This document shows, piece after piece, positions 52,466 through 60,954 of a stretch of DNA of 64,000 nucleotides. Position 1 is the stretch's first letter, and the number at the start of each line of letters is the position of its first letter. Made by a program: the position numbers and the translations under genes. The DNA is from DAIRDK01 sp035403225 (GTDB lineage Bacteria; Bacteroidota; Bacteroidia; Bacteroidales; FEN-979), in contig DAONET010000010.1 in assembly GCA_035403225.1 (NCBI GenBank), positions 1-64,000 of the forward strand. The letters are read 5' to 3'. The notes beneath the pieces were generated by a model. The model did not search any database. It was not told the DNA's origin and saw nothing but the letters and a program-made list of their open reading frames with translations.

Positions 52466-54463
52466 ATGACCCGACTACGTGCTACTTCATTGTCGTATTT
52501 CTTCCTGCTGATTTTCACATTCCTGCCTTTCATTTTTCCATCCACCTCCCCTCTTTTTGCCCAGGACAATTGTTCCTTCAAACCCTCTAAAAAAGACGCT
52601 CAGTTATATTCGGAAGCAATCAATTACTTCAAACGTACCAACTACGTCATGACCATTCAGACGATGAAACAGGTACTGAACAATTGCCCCGATTTTGTAG
52701 ATGCCGTTTATGTCATGGGATTATCCTGGTTCAAACAATCAAATCCCAACCTGAAAGAAGCACAGAAGTATTTTCTGAAGACGATTGAGTTGTGCCCCAC
52801 TTACGATGTGTACGCTTATTTTTACCTTGGTGAGATTGCTTACAGCTTTGAAGATTTTGAGCATACCTCTCTCTACCTGAATGAGTTTCTCAAAGATGTG
52901 GACAAGATAAAGCGTGACGAAGATTACAATCGTGCGATTCAGCTTCTTGACTACTCAAATTTTTATCTGCAGTCGGTAAAGAACCCTGTACCTTTTCATC
53001 CTGAGCTTGTTGATGGGATTTCGACACCGGAAAACGAGTATCTTCCGATCCTTTCACCCGACAACCAGACTGCCTATTTCACGCGGGAGAAGAAGGTGCT
53101 CCCCGAGCGTAATTCCCTCATTCAGACCAGCAAGTTTCATGAGCTGTTCATGTCATCGCAACGCAATAATGACGGCACATTCACAGAAGGGCAAGAGATG
53201 CCCGAGCCGTTCAATGTCTTCGACAATGAAGGAGGCGCTACCCTGACTGCCGACAATAACACTTTATATTATACGGTTTGCCAGTATGACAAGACGAGCG
53301 GTTACCTGAATTGCGACATCTGGTTTTCGGAAAATGTAAATGGTTTCTGGGAGCCGATCAGGAATGCGGGGGACCACATCAATAAAGCAAACACCTGGGA
53401 GTCGCAACCAAGTATCTCAGCCGATGGGAAGGTGCTGTATTTTGTGAGCGACCGTCCTGGCGGATACGGAGGATACGACATCTACAAATCTTACAGGAAC
53501 GATGACGGAACGTGGGGACAAGCTGTAAACATGGGACCGGTGATCAACACCGGAGGAAACGAAAAGTCTCCTTTCATCCATCCCGACGGGATCACCCTGT
53601 ATTTCTCATCCGACGGGCTAACCGGCATGGGTGGATACGACATCTTCTTCACCAAGATCCACGAAGACAATACCATTGAAAAACCGAAGAACCTGGGTTA
53701 TCCCATTAACTCGCCGGAAGACGAACTTGGTTTTTTCGTCAGCACTGACGGAACCCGTGGGTTCTTTGCCTCCAACAAGTACAGCGGGAAAGGCGGATGG
53801 GACCTCTATTCCTTCGAACTTTACGATGCCGCACGCCCCGAGAAAGTGCTGTTCATTAAAGGAACCGTGAAAGACGAACAGACGACCGAACCCATCAAGG
53901 TCAAGATCGAACTAAAAAACCTCGGAACCCAAAAAATCAGCGAGATCCCCCTTGACACCAATACCGGTAATTATACCGCCGTGACTCCCTTCAACAACAA
54001 CTTTGTGATGACGGTCAAGAAAGAGGGGTATGTGTACGAATCCAAATACATCTCGAAAGAAGATTCGATATTCAAAGCCCCGGCCAAGGTAGATGTTGAG
54101 ATGCAACCTATTGAAATGAACAAGTCGTACCGCATCAATGATATCTACTTCGGATTCAATTCTGCGGAGCTGACGCCGGAGTCGGAGGACGTCCTCGGAC
54201 AGATGATTGATTTTTTAACCGACAACAATACCCTTTGCATTCAGATACAAGGACATACGGATAATATCGGGAATGATGCCGATAATCTACGGCTTTCGGA
54301 GGCGCGGGCAAAATCAGTTTACAACTACCTTATCGAACGCCAGATACCGGCCGGAAGGTTGTCGTACAAAGGATTCGGAGAGACCGAGCCGGTGGCCACC
54401 AACGATACCGAAGCAGGCAGGGCCAAAAACCGGCGTACCTGTTTCGTCATAACTAAAAAGTGA
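52466..54463 (+). CDS. OmpA-family protein with TPR, beta-propeller and CarbopepD-like domains (PorE-like)
   Basis: 665 aa. Signal peptide ending at LFAQ, TPR helices (~40-170, SEAINYFKRTNYVMTIQTMK), PD40 propeller repeats (~190-435, ADGKVLYFVSDRPGGYGGYD), a carboxypeptidase-regulatory-like domain (~440-530, IKGTVKDEQTTEPIKV) and a C-terminal OmpA peptidoglycan-binding domain (LTPESEDVLGQM, QGHTDNIGNDADNLRLSEAR). This is the domain order of T9SS component PorE; paralogues with the same order are common, so it could be a relative. Divergent from a T9SS cargo gene. Confidence 0.88.
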   Translation: MTRLRATSLSYFFLLIFTFLPFIFPSTSPLFAQDNCSFKPSKKDAQLYSEAINYFKRTNYVMTIQTMKQVLNNCPDFVDAVYVMGLSWFKQSNPNLKEAQKYFLKTIELCPTYDVYAYFYLGEIAYSFEDFEHTSLYLNEFLKDVDKIKRDEDYNRAIQLLDYSNFYLQSVKNPVPFHPELVDGISTPENEYLPILSPDNQTAYFTREKKVLPERNSLIQTSKFHELFMSSQRNNDGTFTEGQEMPEPFNVFDNEGGATLTADNNTLYYTVCQYDKTSGYLNCDIWFSENVNGFWEPIRNAGDHINKANTWESQPSISADGKVLYFVSDRPGGYGGYDIYKSYRNDDGTWGQAVNMGPVINTGGNEKSPFIHPDGITLYFSSDGLTGMGGYDIFFTKIHEDNTIEKPKNLGYPINSPEDELGFFVSTDGTRGFFASNKYSGKGGWDLYSFELYDAARPEKVLFIKGTVKDEQTTEPIKVKIELKNLGTQKISEIPLDTNTGNYTAVTPFNNNFVMTVKKEGYVYESKYISKEDSIFKAPAKVDVEMQPIEMNKSYRINDIYFGFNSAELTPESEDVLGQMIDFLTDNNTLCIQIQGHTDNIGNDADNLRLSEARAKSVYNYLIERQIPAGRLSYKGFGETEPVATNDTEAGRAKNRRTCFVITKK

Positions 54464-54514
54464 ACCTGACCATACTGATACATACTATTTAAGCCACTAC
54501 TACTAACACTGCCA

Positions 54515-55165
54515 ATGGAGTATAAAATAATGATTGTTGACGATCACGCCCTGGTGAGAAAGGGTATCAGGGCGTTGATAGAGGCACACTTTCCTCAATG
54601 GGATATCATCGAATCAGAAAACGGCATTCAAGCTATCATCGCAGCTTCGACCATGGGTCAAGGAATAATCCTGATGGATTTTGACATGCCCAAGCTGGAT
54701 GGCCTGACTGCCGCGAAACAGATCCTGAAGGACAATCCCGGTTCCCGCATCCTGATGATATCGATGCATCAGGAGCAGGAAATCTCTACCCGTCTGGAAA
54801 CATCCGGAGTAATGGGGCTGATCAGCAAAAACGCCACCGACAATGAGTTTGTCGAAGCCATTGAAAAAGTACGCAACGGGATTCCCTTTTTCCCTGACAG
54901 GATCCTGGCCAAATCGCAACTTCCTGACGGCACCTGGGTTTTTGGGGAAGATTGCCCACAGGAAGAAGGACTGGAGGCGCTTACGTTGCGTGAGAAGGAG
55001 ATATTCCGTCTGCTGACAGAAGGGATGTCTCCGGCGGTCATTGCCGCGAAGTTGTTTATCAGCATTAAAACAATCGACACGCACAAGATGAATATCTTTA
55101 AAAAATGCGGTGTCCATTCCATTCCCGAGTTGTTGAGGTACGCATACAGGCATAACGCCATATGA
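54515..55165 (+). CDS. LuxR/NarL-type response regulator
   Basis: 216 aa. Receiver domain with MIVDDHALVRKGIR, phospho-acceptor Asp in ILMDFDMPKLDG and the conserved Lys in GLISKNAT; C-terminal LuxR helix-turn-helix with LTLREKEIFRLLTEGMSPA and LFISIKTIDTHKMNIF. No histidine kinase gene is beside it, so its partner is elsewhere. The gap to the PorE-like gene is 51 nt with no TAnnTTTG box, so the two may be co-transcribed. Confidence 0.92.
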   Translation: MEYKIMIVDDHALVRKGIRALIEAHFPQWDIIESENGIQAIIAASTMGQGIILMDFDMPKLDGLTAAKQILKDNPGSRILMISMHQEQEISTRLETSGVMGLISKNATDNEFVEAIEKVRNGIPFFPDRILAKSQLPDGTWVFGEDCPQEEGLEALTLREKEIFRLLTEGMSPAVIAAKLFISIKTIDTHKMNIFKKCGVHSIPELLRYAYRHNAI

Positions 55166-55212
55166 TCCGGAATTAAATCGTTTTTTTATCGTTCCGACTT
55201 ACTCATAACGTG

Positions 55213-55220
55213 TATCTTTG
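55213..55220 (+). promoter_or_regulatory. -7 box (TATCTTTG) for the repeat-containing T9SS cargo
   Basis: Perfect match 17 nt before the ATG at 55238. Confidence 0.55.
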
Positions 55221-55237
55221 AGTAAAATACCAGGAAC

Positions 55238-56659
55238 ATGAGAACGGTTTTTGCCAGCATTATCGTCCTGTGTTTTTTACCTGTGTTTACCGCAGCACAG
55301 GAGACCTTTGAAAAGATATATGGCGGAAAAGGAGACCAGTTTGGTTTCGGAGCAGCGTTGATGATGGGCGGATATGTGGTTTGTGGTCACACGGCTGTTC
55401 CGGGCCCTCTTATCACCGACGCCTGGATATTAAGGCTGAATACGCAAGGGGACACTATCTGGACCAGAAAGGCAGGGGGCGCCGGTATTGACGACACGAG
55501 GTCGGTCATCGTGACCTCCGATTCAGCGATCGTCGTCTGCGGCTCTTATTCACAAACGCTTCCTCCAAAATCAGATTTTTTTCTGATGAAAACGGATCTC
55601 AACGGGGACACTCTCTGGACGCGTCATTGCTTCTCCCCGTTGAATGCCTACGGGTATTCGGTAGCTCCGGCCGGCGACGGGTTCATCCTGTGCGGGTATG
55701 CCGATTCGGGGCGAACGACACCGAGGATGATGATGGTAAGGACTGATGCTGAAGGAAACCCTCTGTGGACAAGGCTTTACGGAGGCGCCTACGGCACTGT
55801 CGGATATTGCGCCATTGCTACGGACGAAGGAGGATTCATCGCCTGTGGGTATATCGATGTACTGGAACCCAGCTGGAACCGGGATCTTTACCTGGTACGG
55901 GTCAATGGCGATGGTGATACCCTGTGGACCAGGAGGTATCCGGCCTCCGGCTACGATGTTGCCTTATGCATCAGTCAGGCCGACAATCGCCGGTTTGTAC
56001 TGACCGGCTACACCAACTCGGGTGGTCCCACCGGCGCTGACCTTTACGGGGCCCTGCTCTCCTCCGATGGAGAGATCATCTGGGGGCAGGCTTTTGGTCA
56101 TACGGGGATCGATATCGGGTATTCGGGCATTCAGACGGCTGATGGCGGTTTCATCTTTTGCGGACAGGGAAATGAACAGGGGAATGAGTTTCAGGGAGTT
56201 TACCTCATCCGTACAGATGCCTCGGGCGATACCCTCTGGACCAGGATGGCCGGCGGTTTTCCGCGTAACACCGGGCAATGTATCCGGCAGGACAACGATG
56301 GCGGGTTCATCATTGCCGGAGCCACTACCAGCGCTTCTGCCGATGAATTATACGATGTGCTGATCATGAAAACGGACGAGGATGGCACCCTAACATCTAT
56401 CTTACCTTCTCTCCTTCCCCAACAAGAGATTTCCATTTATTCCAATCCGGAGGGAAATCTGATTACGATCGAATCACCAGATCCTGTTTCAGAAATACAT
56501 ATATTTGACATTCAAGGTAATATAATAGCTAAATACCAATCCGATCCGGTTTTGGTCTCCCCTGTCACCCTGTCGCTGCCTCCCGGCACACATTCGCTTG
56601 TCCTTGTCAGGATAAAAACCTTACAAAACTATCACATCCGGAAGGTATTGATCCCTTAA
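55238..56659 (+). CDS. Secreted beta-propeller-like repeat protein with C-terminal sorting domain
   Basis: 473 aa with signal peptide MRTVFASIIVLCFLPVFTAAQ. At least six ~50-residue repeats built round GDT(L/I)WTR and GG(F/Y)xxCG (for example LNGDTLWTRHCF, DGDTLWTRRYP, SGDTLWTRMAG), consistent with a propeller. The last ~75 residues (EISIYSNPEGNLITIES ... SEIHIFDIQGNIIAKY) resemble a T9SS type A domain, weaker than usual because the final strand is atypical. Role unknown. Confidence 0.8.
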   Translation: MRTVFASIIVLCFLPVFTAAQETFEKIYGGKGDQFGFGAALMMGGYVVCGHTAVPGPLITDAWILRLNTQGDTIWTRKAGGAGIDDTRSVIVTSDSAIVVCGSYSQTLPPKSDFFLMKTDLNGDTLWTRHCFSPLNAYGYSVAPAGDGFILCGYADSGRTTPRMMMVRTDAEGNPLWTRLYGGAYGTVGYCAIATDEGGFIACGYIDVLEPSWNRDLYLVRVNGDGDTLWTRRYPASGYDVALCISQADNRRFVLTGYTNSGGPTGADLYGALLSSDGEIIWGQAFGHTGIDIGYSGIQTADGGFIFCGQGNEQGNEFQGVYLIRTDASGDTLWTRMAGGFPRNTGQCIRQDNDGGFIIAGATTSASADELYDVLIMKTDEDGTLTSILPSLLPQQEISIYSNPEGNLITIESPDPVSEIHIFDIQGNIIAKYQSDPVLVSPVTLSLPPGTHSLVLVRIKTLQNYHIRKVLIP

Positions 56660-56972
56660 ATCTCCGGGGTTATTTTCTAAAGAATTTCAGGTTTCTCAGG
56701 TTTCTGCCTGAATCATCCGCGCATCCGGAATACCCCGTTTGCTCTATTTACTGTCACCTCCTGCCGAAATTAACTTTGAAGAAGGCAGTTTCATTTGACA
56801 TAATAAATGCTTGCTTATGATCAGATTGACAGGAATGATGATAGTCAGCATGATGCTCGGGGAGCTCTTTTCTCCGGAGGCAGCGATCACGAATACGCAC
56901 ATACCGGGAGAAGCCGGAATGAGCGGCATCCGGATCAGTCAGGGGATCGACTCCCCCCAGGACAATCCTTTT
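56660..56972. other. Intergenic region with a possible small secreted ORF
   Basis: Between two convergent genes. A TAACTTTG box lies at 56771-56778 and an ATG at 56817 opens an 86-codon plus-strand frame to 57077 whose start (MIRLTGMMIVSMMLG) is hydrophobic. Its last third overlaps the 3' end of ribH on the other strand, so its reality is doubtful. Nothing else is recognised. Confidence 0.25.
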
Positions 56973-57434
56973 TCAGAGTTCGCGGAAGAGGTTCGCCATT
57001 TCAATAGCGGCGAGGGCAGCATCGAACCCCTTGTTTCCGCCTTTAGTCCCCGCACGTTCGATGGCCTGCTCCAGTGAGTCGGTCGTAAGGACACCGAAGA
57101 TGACCGGTTTCCCGGATTGCAGGGACACCTGTGCTATTCCTTTTGACACTTCGGCAGCCACATAATCGAAATGGGGTGTACCTCCGCGGATCACTGCGCC
57201 AAGGCAGATTACGGCGTGGTACTTGTTTGATTGCGCCAGGCGGGAAGCCACGACCGGGATTTCAAATGCTCCGGGAGCCCAGATGATCTCGATATTATCT
57301 TCCTCTGCGCCATGGCGATTAAGACCGTCGAGACAGCCCGAGAGGAGCTTGGAACTGATGAATTCATTAAACCGTGAGATCACGATGCCGAATTTCAGAC
57401 CTTTGGCATCCAGTTTACCTTCGATGGTTTTCAT
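56973..57434 (-). CDS. ribH: 6,7-dimethyl-8-ribityllumazine synthase
   Basis: Joins the pyrimidine and dihydroxybutanone-phosphate precursors of riboflavin. 153 aa. Motifs FGIVISRFNEFIS, WAPGAFEIPVVASRLA and ICLGAVIRGGTPHFDYV are clear. Last gene of the rib operon, 17 nt after ribBA. Confidence 0.97.
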   Translation of the reverse strand: MKTIEGKLDAKGLKFGIVISRFNEFISSKLLSGCLDGLNRHGAEEDNIEIIWAPGAFEIPVVASRLAQSNKYHAVICLGAVIRGGTPHFDYVAAEVSKGIAQVSLQSGKPVIFGVLTTDSLEQAIERAGTKGGNKGFDAALAAIEMANLFREL

Positions 57435-57451
57435 ATCTGTGGTTGATTTGG

Positions 57452-58683
<1,232 letters not shown>

Positions 58684-58687
<4 letters not shown>

Positions 58688-59331
58688 CTTTCTATAAATC
58701 CTTTACCGGCAAGGAAATCCAGCGTGATATTCCCTTCATCCCTGCCATTTTTTATAAATTTTTCTATATATTTTGAAATAATATCACATTCGATGTTTAC
58801 GGTCTCTCCCCTTCTATCAGGAGTCATGGTAGTCTGAGCCCGCGTATGAGGGATGACCGATACGGTGAAGGAGGATCCGGTTACTCCGGCTACTGTCAGG
58901 CTGATCCCGTCGATGGCTACAGAACCTTTTTCCACCACGTATCTGATAATCTCCTTCCCGGCGGATATTCTGAACCAGTAAGCGTTTTCATCTTTCCGGC
59001 AGTCTTCGATGCGGCCGGTCCCGTCGACATGTCCGCTGACGAGGTGTCCTCCCAGGCGGTCGCCGAGTCTCAATGCCCGTTCCAGGTTCACCGGTGTATC
59101 AGCCGACAGTTGTCCCAGGTTGGTGCGGTTCATTGTTTCCGGCATGACGTCGGCAGTGAATTGCCGGAGGTCGAATGATATCACGGTGAGGCAGACGCCG
59201 TTGACGCTGATGCTGTCGCCGATCTGAAGGTCAGCGGTCACTTTCAGGGCGCGGATGGTAATTTGCGACGAGCGCGATCCGCGTTTCACTGTCTGTACTG
59301 TACCTACCTCTTCAATGATTCCTGTGAACAT
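58684..59331 (-). CDS. ribE: Riboflavin synthase, alpha chain
   Basis: Dismutates two lumazines to riboflavin. 215 aa made of two similar lumazine-binding halves: MFTGIIEEVGTV...SISVNGVCLTV and HVDGTG...VAIDGISLTVAGV. Stop overlaps the ribBA start by 4 nt, and the gene follows ribD by 4 nt. Confidence 0.96.
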
Positions 59332-59335
59332 AACC

Positions 59336-60433
59336 TTATTTTTTTATCCAGGCCTCCACGCATAAGTCCTTACCAGCCTTTTTCACTTCCATATCGACCA
59401 ATTCCACTGCCGCATCCGGATGTTCGATGCCGGCGCCTCCGACAGGAGTAGGAGCCTTTTCGCCTCCCAGGATTCGTGGGGCGATGAAAGTAACCAGCTT
59501 ATCCACGATTCCGGTTCGGATGGCGGAGAAGGCCAGGGTGCTTCCTCCTTCTATCATCACGCTGTCGATCTCCATAGCGCCCAGAGCTTTGACCAAGTAT
59601 TCCAGGCTGACCTGTCCGTTATCTTCCGGACAAACGATCACGTGAACCCCGATGCGTTCGAGCATCTGGATTTTTTCGGGATCAGCGTGGTGGGTGGTAG
59701 CAATAACAGAAAGCAGTGGTTCCGTTTGGATGACTTTAGCTTCCCGGGAAATTTTCAGGGTAGAATCCAGAATGATCCGGAGAGGCTGATGTGACTGTTT
59801 CTTTTTCAGTCTGACATTCAGGAGCGGGTCATCCTGAATGACGGTGTTGATGCCGGTCATGACGGCACTGTACTGAGCCCTCATCCGGTGTACCATTTTG
59901 CGGGATGTTTCTCCGGTTATCCAGCGGGAGGCGCGGGTCACCGAAGCCGTCTTTCCGTCAAGAGTCATGGCTGATTTCAGCACGACGAACGGCATACCGG
60001 TAGTAATATATTTGATGAACACCTCGTTTTGACGCCGTATTTTATGTTCCAGGACGCCCGATTCCACTTCTACTCCACTATTTCGGAGCAGTTCAATTCC
60101 TTTTCCGTTAACCAACGGGTTGGGGTCGGACATTCCGATGATCACCTTCGCGATATGTTTTTCCAGGATAAGTTGAGTGCAGGGGGGTGTTTTCCCTGTA
60201 TGGGTACATGGTTCGAGGGTAACGTACAAGGTTGCTCCGGCAGGATCGGCGGTACAGGCTGCGATGGCGTTCACTTCAGCGTGAGGTCCGCCGAAGTACT
60301 GGTGATATCCTTCACCGATGATGACATTGTCTTTAACCACCACAGCACCGACAAGCGGGTTAGGGTTGACCCATCCGGCGCCTTTGCCGGCCAGTCGGAT
60401 GGCTCTTTCCATATATTTCTGCGTGTCGTTCAT
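59336..60433 (-). CDS. ribD: Bifunctional riboflavin deaminase/reductase
   Basis: Deaminates and then reduces the pyrimidine intermediate. 365 aa. The deaminase half has the zinc motif HAEVNAI and PCTHTGKTPPC; the reductase half has MTLDGKTASVTRASRWITG and VMIEGGSTLA. First gene of the operon, starting 8 nt after the U tract of a terminator and directly under FMN riboswitch control. Confidence 0.96.
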   Translation of the reverse strand: MNDTQKYMERAIRLAGKGAGWVNPNPLVGAVVVKDNVIIGEGYHQYFGGPHAEVNAIAACTADPAGATLYVTLEPCTHTGKTPPCTQLILEKHIAKVIIGMSDPNPLVNGKGIELLRNSGVEVESGVLEHKIRRQNEVFIKYITTGMPFVVLKSAMTLDGKTASVTRASRWITGETSRKMVHRMRAQYSAVMTGINTVIQDDPLLNVRLKKKQSHQPLRIILDSTLKISREAKVIQTEPLLSVIATTHHADPEKIQMLERIGVHVIVCPEDNGQVSLEYLVKALGAMEIDSVMIEGGSTLAFSAIRTGIVDKLVTFIAPRILGGEKAPTPVGGAGIEHPDAAVELVDMEVKKAGKDLCVEAWIKK

Positions 60434-60441
60434 CTGTTTAC

Positions 60442-60471
60442 AAAAAGCCCCGGAAGAAAATCTCCAGGGCT
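60442..60471 (-). terminator. Intrinsic terminator between FMN riboswitch and ribD
   Basis: On the minus strand AGCCCTGGA and TCCGGGGCT form a 9-bp stem (one G-U pair) with a short loop, followed by TTTTT and, 8 nt later, the ribD ATG. Its position after the aptamer fits an FMN-dependent off switch. Confidence 0.8.
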
Positions 60472-60514
60472 GAAAGACGTTTGAAAAACAACAGATATCA
60501 CGCTGTGTTCACTC

Positions 60515-60626
60515 ATTCTTCTTCCATCCAGACTATTACTGTCGGTGCCGTAGTTACAACGGCTCGTTCCCCAAAGGGAATCGCGGACTATACCGCCGAT
60601 CGGGAATTTCACCCTGCCCTGAAGAA
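60515..60626 (-). promoter_or_regulatory. FMN riboswitch (RFN element)
   Basis: The minus strand reads as a textbook RFN aptamer: P1 strands ATTCTTC and GAAGAAT, then AGGGCAGGGTGAAATTCCCG, CGGCGGTATAGTCCGCGA, GAGCCG..CGGCACCGACAG, and TAGTCTGGATGG before P1 closes. It is ~110 nt long. Together with the following hairpin it should switch off the rib operon when FMN is plentiful. Confidence 0.95.
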
Positions 60627-60650
60627 TATCCTGTTTCCAGGAAATGTGAT

Positions 60651-60658
60651 GCAAAGAT
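60651..60658 (-). promoter_or_regulatory. -7 box of rib operon promoter (TATCTTTG)
   Basis: Perfect minus-strand match 25 nt upstream of the riboswitch, leaving a leader of roughly 210 nt before ribD. Confidence 0.65.
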
Positions 60659-60703
60659 ACGCAAATTTTTCGGTTGTGAAATAATTAACAATTTTTTTAC
60701 AAT

Positions 60704-60912
60704 AACCCTGACAGGGTGTCCCACCCTGTCAGGGTATACTTTTTTTAACTATAACAATATCATTCTTTTAGAAATTAAGTGAGGCAAAAAAATTCATTTC
60801 TGATACCACCCTGACAGGGTCACCTCCGAAATTGGCAGTAAAAAAGTCAACAAGTTGATTTTGATTTTTTTTAAATAAAAAACCCTGACAGGGTGGGACA
60901 CCCTGTCAGGGT
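60704..60912. repeat. Nested inverted repeat built from CCCTGACAGGG units
   Basis: The 31-bp arms at 60704-60734 and 60882-60912 are exact reverse complements. Each arm is two 13-bp units (ACCCTGACAGGGT) joined by GTCCC or GGGAC and folds into its own hairpin. A fifth unit lies at 60808-60820 between the arms. On the minus strand one arm ends in a T run, so it can terminate transcription of the T9SS cargo gene. No transposase is present. Confidence 0.85.
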
Positions 60913-60954
60913 TGGGTTTAGTTTAGGGTTTAAGAAGGAAGAAAGAAAAAAACC

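Noticed and set aside
60704..60912. CRISPR array or attachment site
   Set aside because: Units are palindromic, irregularly spaced and form an inverted pair; no cas or integrase gene.
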